A model generated the notes under the pieces. It was not told the DNA's origin and did no database searches. It was given only the letters and a program-made list of their open reading frames with translations. A program made the translations under genes and the position numbers. Positions 22,809 to 31,218 of a DNA stretch of 46,113 bases are shown one piece after another; the first letter of the stretch is position 1; each line of letters starts with the position of its first letter. Source of the stretch: Methanoculleus sp. UBA430 (GTDB taxonomy: Archaea > Halobacteriota > Methanomicrobia > Methanomicrobiales > Methanoculleaceae); the NCBI RefSeq assembly GCF_002506585.1, contig NZ_DAXW01000006.1:1-46113 (forward strand), in the 5' to 3' direction.

Positions 22809-24691
22809 CGGGCGGGCACGGCCGCGGGGTCCGCCCCCGCCGCTTCGGCACGTATCTCGCGCTCGCCATGATCCTGATCACGCTCCCGGCGATCGGGCTC
22901 GTTACGGTCCTGGACTACCAGCAGGTCGAGCAGGAACTGATTGCCGGGGAGGACCTGCTTCGGGAGCAGACGGAAAAGAGTGTCGTCCAGTCGCTCTCTC
23001 TCGTGGATGCGGGTCTCCGGCTCTTCGACGGCACGCTGGATCAGCGGATGGAGGACGGGTTCGGCCTGGTCCTCGCCGGATACGAACGGGCGGGGAGTGA
23101 CCCGGGCAGGATGGATCTCATCGCGCTCAAAGAGGAGATCGGCGGGGAGATGGACATCTACATCATCAACGCAAGCGGGGTCATCGAGTACACCACCTAC
23201 GCTCCCGATCTCGGCCTCGACTTCCGGGAGATCCCCTACTTCTACGACCGGATAACGGAACTCCGGCTCGGCGACGCCTTTGCGGCCGACAGGGTCGTTG
23301 CGGAGCCGGCAGGCGGGATATTGCGGAAGTACGCGTATATGCCCTCGCCCGATCACCGCTACCTCTTCGAGCTCGGTCTCGTCTGCAGTTCGACCGATAT
23401 CGACCGCTACGATCCCCGCTACCAGACCCTGCGAGAGGAACTCGTGCGGTTGCACCCGGCAGTCACGGGGATTCGGATCTTCGACTGCTATGGGAGGCTC
23501 ATCAACGTGACCGACCCGGTCGACCCGGTAGGCGTCCCGGCCGTCAACCCGGTCGCCGTGGAGGTCTTCGAGACGAAGGAAGATCGGACGCTGACCGATT
23601 CGGTTGCCGGGACGATCACCCGGTATATCTTTGTCGACCTCTCCGATCCCCGCTACCCCTCCGATGCGAGCCGGATCGTCGAGCTGACCTCCACGACCGC
23701 TCCTCTCGACGCACGGCTCGCGGAGATGCGGTTCAGCCATGCCTTCATCGTGATCCTGGCGAGCCTTGTCGCCTGCGGCATCGCGATCCCGGTCTCACGG
23801 CGGATCACCCGGCCGGTGCGGGAGATCGCCGACGACGTCAACCGGATCGCCCGCGGCGACCTCGATCACCGGATCCGTCTCCCCGCCGGGACCGAGTTTG
23901 CCCGTCTCTCGAAGAGCATCAGCGCCATGGTCGACTCCCTCAAGGAGAACATCCGGAGGCTCCAGGAGTCTGAAGCGACTTCGCGGCAGTACAGCGCCCG
24001 GCTCGAGGAGCAGGTCCGGGAGCGGACGGCCGACCTGGAGGAGTCCAACCGGGCGGCAGCGCTCTTCCTGGATATCATGGTCCACGACATCAACAACGCA
24101 AACACCATCGCCATCGGATATACCCAGGTGTTAGTCGACGTGCTCGACGGGGAGCGGCAGGAGATGGCGAGGAAGATGCTCGCGCGGTTTGAGCAGAGTT
24201 CCGGTATCATCGGCAACGTCGTCACGCTCCGGCGGGTCAGGGAGACCGGGGCGGCACTGACGCGAGTGGACCTTGATGCGGTGATCCGGACGCAGGTGGC
24301 GGATCAGCCGGCGATCCGCTACGAGGGCCGGCCGATTGAAGTCCTTGCCGACGGCCTCCTCTCTGATGTCTTTGCGAACCTCATCGGAAACGCGATGAAG
24401 TTCGGCGGCCCCGCAGTCGAGATCGCCATCCGGGTTGAGGACGAGGGCGAGTTCGTCCGGGTCTCGGTCGAGGACGGCGGGCCGGGGATCCCCGACGACG
24501 TGAAACCCCGGCTCTTCGGCCGGCTGAGCCGGGGTGACCACATGGCGGCGGGGACGGGTCTCGGCCTCTACATCTGCCGGATGCTTGTCGAGCGCTACGG
24601 CGGGACGATCCGGGTAGAAGACCGGGTGGACGGCCGGCCGGACCTGGGCGCGGCGATCCGGTTCATGCTCCGGAAGGCGCCGCGGGAGTAG
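22805..24691 (+). CDS. membrane sensor histidine kinase 2, tandem paralogue
   Basis: A 628-residue paralogue of the preceding kinase with the same plan: membrane helix about 17-36, Cache-like sensor carrying the near-identical block IEYTTYAPDLGLDFREIP, second helix about 308-330, HAMP, then His427 in DIMVHDINNANT, N-box FANLIGNAMKFGG, G1 VEDGGPGIPDD and G2 GTGLGLYICRM. DNA blocks are almost identical to kinase 1 in both the sensor and the ATPase domain, indicating recent duplication or gene conversion; the mid-sensor region (about 190-300) is more diverged. Coupled to kinase 1 by ATGA, so the two may be made in equal amounts and could heterodimerise (inference). Confidence 0.9.
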   Translation: MTGGHGRGVRPRRFGTYLALAMILITLPAIGLVTVLDYQQVEQELIAGEDLLREQTEKSVVQSLSLVDAGLRLFDGTLDQRMEDGFGLVLAGYERAGSDPGRMDLIALKEEIGGEMDIYIINASGVIEYTTYAPDLGLDFREIPYFYDRITELRLGDAFAADRVVAEPAGGILRKYAYMPSPDHRYLFELGLVCSSTDIDRYDPRYQTLREELVRLHPAVTGIRIFDCYGRLINVTDPVDPVGVPAVNPVAVEVFETKEDRTLTDSVAGTITRYIFVDLSDPRYPSDASRIVELTSTTAPLDARLAEMRFSHAFIVILASLVACGIAIPVSRRITRPVREIADDVNRIARGDLDHRIRLPAGTEFARLSKSISAMVDSLKENIRRLQESEATSRQYSARLEEQVRERTADLEESNRAAALFLDIMVHDINNANTIAIGYTQVLVDVLDGERQEMARKMLARFEQSSGIIGNVVTLRRVRETGAALTRVDLDAVIRTQVADQPAIRYEGRPIEVLADGLLSDVFANLIGNAMKFGGPAVEIAIRVEDEGEFVRVSVEDGGPGIPDDVKPRLFGRLSRGDHMAAGTGLGLYICRMLVERYGGTIRVEDRVDGRPDLGAAIRFMLRKAPRE

Positions 24692-24915
24692 CCGCCGCCC
24701 GGACTATCCTATCGTTCTCCCATCATTCCGACTGGTTCCCTCACAATCAGAGGTTCCCTTCGCACGAAGATTTAGGTGGGATGATCTCCATGTGTGAGTG
24801 CTGAAATGGAGACCCTACTCTCGCGGGTGAACACGATCCGGGGCGGCCGGTCCGGCCGGGGGATGCGCACTGAACCCCCGCTTCCGCGCCTCATCCCCTC
24901 GCGCGATGGAGGCTT

Positions 24916-26793
24916 ATGACGAGCGCCCCCGCACCGGTTCCGGAGCACCGGCCATTCGCGACCACCCTCATCATAGCCATCCTGCTTATCGTCATCCCGA
25001 CCATCGGCCTCCTCTCCGTCTACGACTACATCCAGGCTGAGGCGAGGATGACCGCCGACCTGAATACCCTCCAGAATGTCACCGAGAAGAGCATCCGGGA
25101 ATCGATCACGGACGTAGACACCGGCCTCAAGCTCTTCGACGATTCCCTCAACCTGCGGCTGGAGAGGGGGCTTGCTCTCTTTGTCGAGGAGTACGAGCGG
25201 ACGGAGAGGAACCCGGCAGAGATGGATCTCTTTGCGCTCAGAGAGCAGCTTGGGGGCGATATGGACCTCTACGTCATCAACGCGTCGGGGGTCGTCGAGT
25301 ATACCACCAACTCTCGCGACCGGGGCCTTGATTTCAGAGAGAACCCGGACTTTTACGCCGAGATCACCCGGATGCGCCTGGGAAACGGGTTCTCGCCCGA
25401 TCGCGTGGTGTACGAACGCACAACCGGGGAGGTCTGGAAGTATGCCTATATGCCGACGCCGGACCACCGGTACCTCCTTGAGATCGGGCTCGTGCCGAGC
25501 GCGTTCGTGGAGGAACGGAACCGGCTGCGTGCACAGGAGAGTGCGCAGGAGTTTGTTGCCTTAAACCCGTATCTCGAATCGATCCGCGTCTACGACATCT
25601 TCGGCAACCCTGTCGGGGAGGGTGACGAACCTCCCGATCCCGCGACCCGGGCACTCCTTACCGGGACGATCATCCCCAAAAGGACCGATTACGAGGTTCG
25701 CGACGAGCACGGAAAGCAGATCCGGTACCTCTTCATCGACTTAAAAGACCCGGATTACCCCTCGGACCCGAGCGTCGTCGTCGAGCTGACCTACAACACG
25801 GCGCTCATCCAGAGCCAGCTCGACCGGATGCTCTACTACCGTGCTGCCGTTGCGGCCCTTGCGATCGTTCTCTGCAGCGCGGTCATCTTCCTGGTTGCCC
25901 GCCGGCTCACGCGCCCGATCGAGGAGATCATCGATGATGTCGATATCATCGCGCATGGGGATCTTGACCACACGATCCGGGTTTCGGCGACCCGCGAAGT
26001 CATGAGGCTTGAGCGGAGCATCAACACGATGGTCGCGAGCCTCAAAGCGGGGATGCGACGTCTCCAGGACTCGGAGGAGATGGTCCGGGAGTACAGCGAG
26101 AGTCTGGAGGAGCAGGTCCGCGAGCGCACGGCCGAGTTGCAGGAGTCGACGGAGAGGGCGAACCTGTACCTCGATATCATGACGCACGATATTAAGAACG
26201 CCACGAACACCGCGAGCCTCTACACGGAGCTCCTCATGGAAGAACTCGAGGGAGAGCCGCGGAGTTATACCGGGAAGATACAGAAGAGCCTCGGCAAGAG
26301 TATCGAGATCATCAGGAACGTCAATACCATCAGGCAGATCCGGGAGGAAACCACCGTCCTTCGGCCGATAGCGCTCGACCCCGTCATCAGGGGGGAGATC
26401 GAGCACTACCCGGACGCAAAGATCGCGTATCCGGGCAGCACGGCCGTTGTCCTTGCTGACGACCTGATCTCCGAGATCTTCACGAACCTGATCGGCAACG
26501 CGGCGAAGTTCGGCGGCCCCGCAGTCGAGATCGCCGTCCGTGTCGAGGAGCGCAGGGATGATGTCGTGGTCTTTGTCGAGGATACCGGGCCGGGCATCCC
26601 CGACGAACGGAAACGAAGCCTCTTCAACCGTTTCAGCGGGGGCGAGAGCGAAAAGAGCGGCCTGGGCCTCGGCCTCTACATCTGCCGGATGCTTGTCGAG
26701 CGCTACGGGGGGACGATCCGGGCGGAAGACCGGGTGGAAGGGCGGCCGGACCTGGGGGCGGCCGTCAGGTTCACGCTCAGGAAGGCTGCCTGA
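24916..26793 (+). CDS. membrane sensor histidine kinase 3, tandem paralogue
   Basis: Third copy, 625 residues, same domain order: helix about 15-36, Cache-like sensor (DLYVINASGVVEYTT), second helix about 312-332, HAMP, His424 in DIMTHDIKNATN, N-box FTNLIGNAAKFGG, G1 VEDTGPGIPDE, G2 GLGLGLYICRM. It is more diverged than the first two are from each other but shares identical DNA stretches in the ATPase domain. A good ribosome binding site (GGAGG, 24908-24912) precedes the ATG. The 224-bp gap upstream (24692-24915) shows no gene and no clear promoter. It converges on ywbE with 6 bp between stops. Confidence 0.9.
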   Translation: MTSAPAPVPEHRPFATTLIIAILLIVIPTIGLLSVYDYIQAEARMTADLNTLQNVTEKSIRESITDVDTGLKLFDDSLNLRLERGLALFVEEYERTERNPAEMDLFALREQLGGDMDLYVINASGVVEYTTNSRDRGLDFRENPDFYAEITRMRLGNGFSPDRVVYERTTGEVWKYAYMPTPDHRYLLEIGLVPSAFVEERNRLRAQESAQEFVALNPYLESIRVYDIFGNPVGEGDEPPDPATRALLTGTIIPKRTDYEVRDEHGKQIRYLFIDLKDPDYPSDPSVVVELTYNTALIQSQLDRMLYYRAAVAALAIVLCSAVIFLVARRLTRPIEEIIDDVDIIAHGDLDHTIRVSATREVMRLERSINTMVASLKAGMRRLQDSEEMVREYSESLEEQVRERTAELQESTERANLYLDIMTHDIKNATNTASLYTELLMEELEGEPRSYTGKIQKSLGKSIEIIRNVNTIRQIREETTVLRPIALDPVIRGEIEHYPDAKIAYPGSTAVVLADDLISEIFTNLIGNAAKFGGPAVEIAVRVEERRDDVVVFVEDTGPGIPDERKRSLFNRFSGGESEKSGLGLGLYICRMLVERYGGTIRAEDRVEGRPDLGAAVRFTLRKAA

Positions 26794-26799
26794 GGCCCC

Positions 26800-26994
26800 T
26801 TATCCGATGATCTCCTGGACCCGGCCGACCTGGCCGTCCTGGAGCCGGACCTTGATCCCGTGCAGGTGAAAGGAGGAGTTCGTCAGGATCTCGGCGACGA
26901 CGCCGCGGGTGCGCTTCCCGGTCTTCTGGTCGCGTTTGAGCACGATATCCACCGTCATCCCGGGGCGGATGGCGGCCCGGTTCTGTCCGTTCAT
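26800..26994 (-). CDS. YwbE family protein
   Basis: A 64-residue protein matching the YwbE/DUF2196 family almost end to end: IRPGMTVDIVLKRDQKTGK, GVVAEILTNS, HPHGIKVRL-like HLHGIKVRL and the terminal GQVGRVQEII. A small beta-rich fold of unknown function, widespread in bacteria and methanogens. Encoded 24 bp downstream of lysS, so probably co-transcribed; a link to translation is only suggested by this position. Confidence 0.88.
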   Translation of the reverse strand: MNGQNRAAIRPGMTVDIVLKRDQKTGKRTRGVVAEILTNSSFHLHGIKVRLQDGQVGRVQEIIG

Positions 26995-27018
26995 GATAGA
27001 GGAAAGGGCGGCGCGGGG

Positions 27019-28542
27019 TTACTCCTCGCCGCCGTCCTGCTCCGGCTCCGAGCCGTTCGAGCCGGGGATGGTCTTCATCTGCGGGAAGAGGAGGACCTCC
27101 TTGATCGAGTCGTTTCCGGTGAGGAGCATCACCAGGCGATCGATCCCGATCCCGACGCCGCCCGTCGGGGGCATCCCGTAGCCGAGCGCGTTGATGAAGT
27201 CATAATCGATCATCTGCGCCTCGAGGTCGCCCCGCCGGCGCTTCGCGTCCTGGAGTTCGAGCCGTGCCTTCTGGTCGAGGGGGTCGTTTAACTCCGAGAA
27301 GCCGTTTGCCATCTCCATCCCGGCGATGAAGAGTTCGAACCGCTCCGTGAACCCTTCCTTTGTGCGGTGCTTCTTTGCGAGCGGCGAGTTCTCGACGGGG
27401 AAGTCGTAGACGAACGTCGGCCGGATGAGCTGCTTCTCGCCGAAGTGCTCGAAGAAGAGCACCAGGTACTCGCCCCGGGTCGTGGCGCTCTCGCAGCCCT
27501 CGACGCAGTGCTCGAGGCCGAACGCACGGAGTTCTTCGAGGCTCATGGCCTGGAAATCGATACCGGCGTACTCCCGCACCGCCTCCTCCATCGAGAGGCG
27601 GCGCCAGGGGCGGGAGAAGTCCAGATCCTGCCCGGCGAACAGGACGGTCGTGTTCCCGCAGACCTTCTCTGCAAGGTGGGCGAAGATCTCCTCGGTGAGG
27701 TCCATCATGTCGTTGTAGTCGCGGTAGGCCTCGTAGATCTCCACCATCGAGAACTCGGGGTTGTGGTTGGTATCGATGTCTTCGTTCCGAAAGTTCTTCG
27801 CGATCTCAAAGACTTTGTCGAACCCGCCGACGACCAGGCGCTTGAGGTAGAGTTCCGGGGCGATCCGGAGGTAGAGTTTCTGGTCGAGGGCGTTGTGGTA
27901 GGTGGTGAACGGCCGGGCGTTCGCGCCGCCGTAGATCGGCTGCAGGGTCGGCGTCTCGAACTCCAGATACTCCCGCTCGAAGAGGAACTGCCGGAGGAGC
28001 GCGATGATCCTGCTCCGGGTCCGGAAGGTCTCGCGGCTCTCGTCGTTCATGATCAGGTCGAGGTAGCGCTGCCGGTAGCGGGTCTCGACGTTCTTGAGCC
28101 CGTGGAACTTCTCCGGGAGCGGGCAGACCGACTTCGTGAGGAGCTCGAACCGGTCGACCCAGATGGTGATCTCCCCCATCTTTGTCCGGAAAACGTGGCC
28201 GACGACGCCGATGATGTCGCCCGCGTCGACATACTGCTTGAACAACTCGAACTGCTCCTCGCCGAGGTCGTTCTTCCGGAGATAGAGCTGTATCCTGCCG
28301 CACGAGTCTCCCATATCCGCAAAGATCGTCTTGCCGTGCTGGCGGACGATGTAGATGCGGCCCGCGGTGCTGACCGCCTCCTCGCTCTTCTCGTGCCCGA
28401 TTGCGGAGAACCGTTCCCGGATCTCCTCGACGGTATCCTTGCGCTCAAAGGTGTAGGGGTAGACCGTCACCCCGCGCCCGCGCAGTTCCTGTATCTTATC
28501 GATCTTTGTCGTATCAAAACAGAGACGATCCATATCACTCAT
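27019..28542 (-). CDS. lysS: lysyl-tRNA synthetase, class II
   Basis: Charges tRNA-Lys. The protein has about 507 residues: an N-terminal OB-fold anticodon-binding domain (about 50-150, VSTAGRIYIVRQHGKTIFADM) and a class II catalytic domain. Motif 2 is FRNEDIDTNHNPEF and motif 3 is PTGGVGIGIDRLVML. Many methanogens use class I LysRS; the class II form is therefore a useful lineage marker. The start at 28542 (MSDMDRLCF) is preferred over 28575; 28533 is also possible. TATATAGG on the minus strand (28649-28642) predicts a leader of about 75 nt, unusually long for this window. Confidence 0.95.
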   Translation of the reverse strand: MSDMDRLCFDTTKIDKIQELRGRGVTVYPYTFERKDTVEEIRERFSAIGHEKSEEAVSTAGRIYIVRQHGKTIFADMGDSCGRIQLYLRKNDLGEEQFELFKQYVDAGDIIGVVGHVFRTKMGEITIWVDRFELLTKSVCPLPEKFHGLKNVETRYRQRYLDLIMNDESRETFRTRSRIIALLRQFLFEREYLEFETPTLQPIYGGANARPFTTYHNALDQKLYLRIAPELYLKRLVVGGFDKVFEIAKNFRNEDIDTNHNPEFSMVEIYEAYRDYNDMMDLTEEIFAHLAEKVCGNTTVLFAGQDLDFSRPWRRLSMEEAVREYAGIDFQAMSLEELRAFGLEHCVEGCESATTRGEYLVLFFEHFGEKQLIRPTFVYDFPVENSPLAKKHRTKEGFTERFELFIAGMEMANGFSELNDPLDQKARLELQDAKRRRGDLEAQMIDYDFINALGYGMPPTGGVGIGIDRLVMLLTGNDSIKEVLLFPQMKTIPGSNGSEPEQDGGEE

Positions 28543-28641
28543 AGTGTAAACGCTCCATTCAGCCTGCAGCCCCATATTCTTCTGTAAATCCGGGTTAGGC
28601 CACGCTCAGGGGAGGTCGGGCCGTATGCTCACGGATGAATC

Positions 28642-28649
28642 CTATATAA
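28642..28649 (-). promoter_or_regulatory. TATA box of lysS
   Basis: TTATATAG on the minus strand; predicted start near 28620, leaving a long leader to the lysS ATG that might hold regulation. Confidence 0.45.
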
Positions 28650-28675
28650 CATCTCCTTCCGGTGCTATTAATGTT

Positions 28676-28757
28676 TGAGGAGCCCCAGGCCGAAGGGCTG
28701 TGGCTCGAGCACCGTCAGGTGTGAGGAGCCCCAGGCCGAAGGGCTGTGGCTTGAGCA
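28676..28757 (+). repeat. two 36-nt direct repeats with internal hairpin
   Basis: Copies at 28676-28711 and 28722-28757 differ at one base and are separated by 10 bp. Each begins TGAGGAGCCCCAGGCCGAAG and holds an imperfect dyad (AGCCCCAGGCC, loop GAAG, then GGCTGTGGCT). The 10-bp gap and two copies exclude CRISPR. They lie between the divergent lysS and uracil-DNA glycosylase promoters. The remaining 28758-28930 has no supportable gene. Confidence 0.8.
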
Positions 28758-28933
28758 ACCGCGAAGCGTCTTTGCGTCCGGACCCGTGCCTTCACGGTTA
28801 CTGCCGTGCATAGACGCCGGAGGACGGATCTGCCCGTCACGAAGGGACGGGATGCCGGTCGCCCCGTGTATCATCACGCGCACGACGGGGGTGCTGGAGT
28901 TCGTCGCCGGCGACAAATCCAATGCGTAAGAAG

Positions 28934-28940
28934 GTTATAC
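28934..28940 (+). promoter_or_regulatory. TATA box of the uracil-DNA glycosylase gene
   Basis: GTTATAC centred about 26 bp from the ATG at 28964, predicting a leaderless transcript and supporting that start over 28922. Confidence 0.5.
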
Positions 28941-28963
28941 GAGTTATCGTCTATAGTGTGAAC

Positions 28964-29581
28964 ATGGAGTGGGAGACAGAGAGAGAGGCAGCGGTAGGGA
29001 GGCTTGCCGCTGTCATCGGCGAATGCCGGAAGTGCCCTCTCTGGGAGAACACCCACCATGCGGTCCCGGGGGAGGGGAACCCCGGGGCCGACCTCATGCT
29101 CATCGGCGAAGCGCCGGGAATGCAGGAGGACCTCACCGGGAGGCCGTTTGTGGGGCGGGCGGGAAAACTCCTCGATAGCCTCCTCTCGGGTATCGGTCTT
29201 GCGCGAGACGACGTCTTCATCGCGAACATCGTCAAGCACCGGCCGCCCGGGAACCGTGACCCGCGGGACGAGGAGATCCTGGCCTGCACCCCCTATCTTG
29301 AGGAACAGATCCGGCTCGTCGCGCCGGAGGTGATCGTGATGCTCGGCCGGCACTCGAGCAGGTATATTCTCTCCTTCCTGCCGGTCCGGTTCGACCGGAT
29401 CACGGAGATCCGCGGGACGGTCTACCGGGGCCTCCTCTTCGGTCACCCGGTCCGCCTCATCCCCACCCTCCACCCCGCCGCTGCGCTCTACAATCCGGGA
29501 TACCGGGAGTCCCTGGAAGAGGATTTCCGCGTGATCAGGCGTGAACTGGCGGGAGCAGGAGGATCAGCGATAGAAGACTGA
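28964..29581 (+). CDS. uracil-DNA glycosylase, family 4 (Cys-to-His at a cluster position)
   Basis: Excises uracil from DNA as the first step of base excision repair. The 205-residue protein has the family motif GEAPGMQEDLTGRPFVGRAG (49-68) and the C-terminal motif LHPAAALYNP. Family 4 enzymes hold a 4Fe-4S cluster with four cysteines: Cys21 and Cys24 (ECRKC) and Cys108 (LACTP) are present, but the usual KCRPP cysteine is His92 in KHRPPGNRDP. The cluster may be ligated by three cysteines and one histidine, or be altered. The ATG at 28964 is chosen from the TATA spacing. The next gene, a Nudix hydrolase, starts 7 bp after the stop, so a nucleic-acid/nucleotide sanitation operon is likely. Confidence 0.93.
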   Translation: MEWETEREAAVGRLAAVIGECRKCPLWENTHHAVPGEGNPGADLMLIGEAPGMQEDLTGRPFVGRAGKLLDSLLSGIGLARDDVFIANIVKHRPPGNRDPRDEEILACTPYLEEQIRLVAPEVIVMLGRHSSRYILSFLPVRFDRITEIRGTVYRGLLFGHPVRLIPTLHPAAALYNPGYRESLEEDFRVIRRELAGAGGSAIED

Positions 29582-29588
29582 GGGAAGA

Positions 29589-30020
29589 ATGGCAAAAGAG
29601 CGGTCATGTGGGGCGGTCGTCGTCCGGTGGAATACGGATCTCCAGTACCTCATCCTGCAGTATGGGGCCGGACACTGGGACCTGGTGAAAGGGCACGGCA
29701 GGCGCGGCGAGAGCGAGGTGGAGACCGTACTCCGCGAACTGGAGGAGGAGACCGGGATCACCCGGGCCGCGTTCGTCCCCGGGTTCCGTGAGGAGATCCA
29801 CTACTTCTTCCAGCGCCGCGGGCGCACGGTCTATAAAGAGGTCATCTACTTCCTGATCGAGACCCCGGAGGAGGAAGTGACGCTCTCCGACGAGCATATC
29901 GCCTACCGTTGGCTCCCCTACGGCGAAGCGCTGCATACGATCACCTTCGGGAACTCAAAGCGGGTTGTCGCGAGAGCACACGAGCGCCTGGTCACGGTCC
30001 GGAATCGGAGAGGCAAGTGA
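29589..30020 (+). CDS. Nudix hydrolase, diadenosine tetraphosphatase-like
   Basis: A 143-residue Nudix protein. The full signature GX5EX7REUXEEXGU is present: Gly35, Glu41, Arg49-Glu50, Glu53-Glu54, Gly56. The N-terminus KERSCGAVVVRW and the tail resemble bis(5'-nucleosyl)-tetraphosphatases of archaea, which remove Ap4A or related dinucleotides; substrate choice cannot be read from sequence alone. It begins 7 bp after the uracil-DNA glycosylase, with GAGGGAAG as ribosome binding site, so the two are co-transcribed. Confidence 0.88.
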   Translation: MAKERSCGAVVVRWNTDLQYLILQYGAGHWDLVKGHGRRGESEVETVLRELEEETGITRAAFVPGFREEIHYFFQRRGRTVYKEVIYFLIETPEEEVTLSDEHIAYRWLPYGEALHTITFGNSKRVVARAHERLVTVRNRRGK

Positions 30021-30048
30021 CCGTACGTTCCGGGCCCTCCGCCCTTTC

Positions 30049-30381
30049 TCACATCTTCCTGTCTTCCGGGAGCTCGCTCACCTCCTTCCCGAGGAAGTAA
30101 CTCACGACGGTCCTGATGGTGACGAGCGACCCGAGGATGACCAGGTCCTGGAGCGTCGGTTCGAGGATCGTCTTCAGGACGTCGGCGGCGACGAAGAACT
30201 CAAGGCCGATAAGGATGCGCGTGGTAAACGCCCACCGGATGTCGTGGTAACTCATCTCCCTGAGGCGCGTCTCCCGCGCCAGCAGTTCGACGATCGCGAT
30301 CACCGCGCCGTAAACGATGAAGAGCGCCCCGAATGACCCGAGGGCCGTCTCCACGATCTCGATGAACATCTCGAGCACCAT
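30049..30381 (-). CDS. DUF1622 membrane protein
   Basis: A 110-residue protein of the DUF1622 family with three predicted membrane helices (about 12-34, 51-70 and 78-96). Function is unknown. The sequence RETRLREMSYHDIRWAFTTRILIGLEFFVAADVL, shown here only in part by its key residues Arg54 and Glu61, carries conserved charges within the membrane. It is convergent with the Nudix gene and 69 bp after the start of nothing else; the ABC transporter operon ends 69 bp to its right. Confidence 0.8.
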   Translation of the reverse strand: MVLEMFIEIVETALGSFGALFIVYGAVIAIVELLARETRLREMSYHDIRWAFTTRILIGLEFFVAADVLKTILEPTLQDLVILGSLVTIRTVVSYFLGKEVSELPEDRKM

Positions 30382-30450
30382 GGCCGGCGGGTGTATCGGC
30401 GGCGGGGAGTTTATAGGTTCCCGGAGGCCTTCACGGCAGCCGGCTTCCGG

Positions 30451-31218
30451 TCAGTCCCCCTCCGGTGCGAGGGGGACGACAACGGAAAACCCGTTATACC
30501 GCTCGACCGTGACCGGGACGCCGTAGACCGCCCCGATACTCTCCGGCGTCACCACCTCGGGCCCTCCGGCAGCGTGGATGACGCCGCCTTTTAAGAGGAT
30601 GAACCGGTCGGCGTAGCGGAGCGCCATGTTGAGGTCGTGCATCGTCATCACGGCGGCGACGTTGTGTTCTTCCGCCACGCGCCGGACGATCCCGAGAATC
30701 TCGAGCTGGTTCCTCAGGTCGAGGCTGCTCGTCGGTTCGTCGAGGAGGAGCACCCGGGGCTCCTGCACAAGCGCCCGCGCGATGCTCACCTTCTGGAGCT
30801 CCCCGCCGCTCATCTCGTCGATGTGCCGGAGCGAGAGGTCTTCGAGGCGGAGCATCCGGATAGCCGCCTCGACGATCCGGATATCCGTCTCCGTCACGTT
30901 CCACCCGATATGCGGCCGCCGGCCGAGGAGAACGGCGTCGAAGACGGTCATCCGGCCCGCCTCGCACCGTTGCGGGACGTAGCCCACGTTTCGCGCGATC
31001 TCCATCCGGTCTGCCTCGAGGAGATCCATCCCCCCGACGAGGACGGACCCGGCCTTCGGCCGCAGGATGGCGTTCATGCACTTCAAGAGCGTCGTCTTGC
31101 CGACACCGTTCGGGCCCAGGATCGCGAGGACCTGGCGCGGAGCGAGGTCGAACGTGATCTCCCGGAGGACCGGCGTGCTCCGGTAGGTGAAGTCCACGCC
31201 GTTGACATCGAGGATCAT
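30451..31218 (-). CDS. ABC transporter ATP-binding protein (FepC/BtuD-type)
   Basis: The 255-residue ATPase of a metal-chelate or cofactor importer. Walker A GPNGVGKTT (35-43), Q-loop YVPQ (80-83), signature MSGGE (136-140), Walker B VLLLDEP (156-162) and the switch histidine in MTMHDLN. This is the class that partners FecCD permeases for iron siderophores, haem or cobamides. The frame continues upstream to 32055 without a stop, but that part is a shadow of the permease gene; the true ATG at 31218 overlaps the permease stop by 4 bp. It is the last gene of a substrate-binding protein, permease, ATPase operon. Confidence 0.92.
   Translation of the reverse strand: MILDVNGVDFTYRSTPVLREITFDLAPRQVLAILGPNGVGKTTLLKCMNAILRPKAGSVLVGGMDLLEADRMEIARNVGYVPQRCEAGRMTVFDAVLLGRRPHIGWNVTETDIRIVEAAIRMLRLEDLSLRHIDEMSGGELQKVSIARALVQEPRVLLLDEPTSSLDLRNQLEILGIVRRVAEEHNVAAVMTMHDLNMALRYADRFILLKGGVIHAAGGPEVVTPESIGAVYGVPVTVERYNGFSVVVPLAPEGD

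Noticed and set aside
20916..26793. Toxin, defence or phage-sensing system in the kinase array
   Set aside because: All three proteins have ordinary sensor kinase domains; no effector, nuclease or phage-related neighbour is present.
28543..28641. Lysine riboswitch in the lysS leader
   Set aside because: The leader of about 75 nt is too short and lacks the multi-helix pattern of known lysine riboswitches, which are bacterial.
28676..28757. CRISPR array
   Set aside because: Only two repeat copies with a 10-bp spacer and no cas gene in the window.
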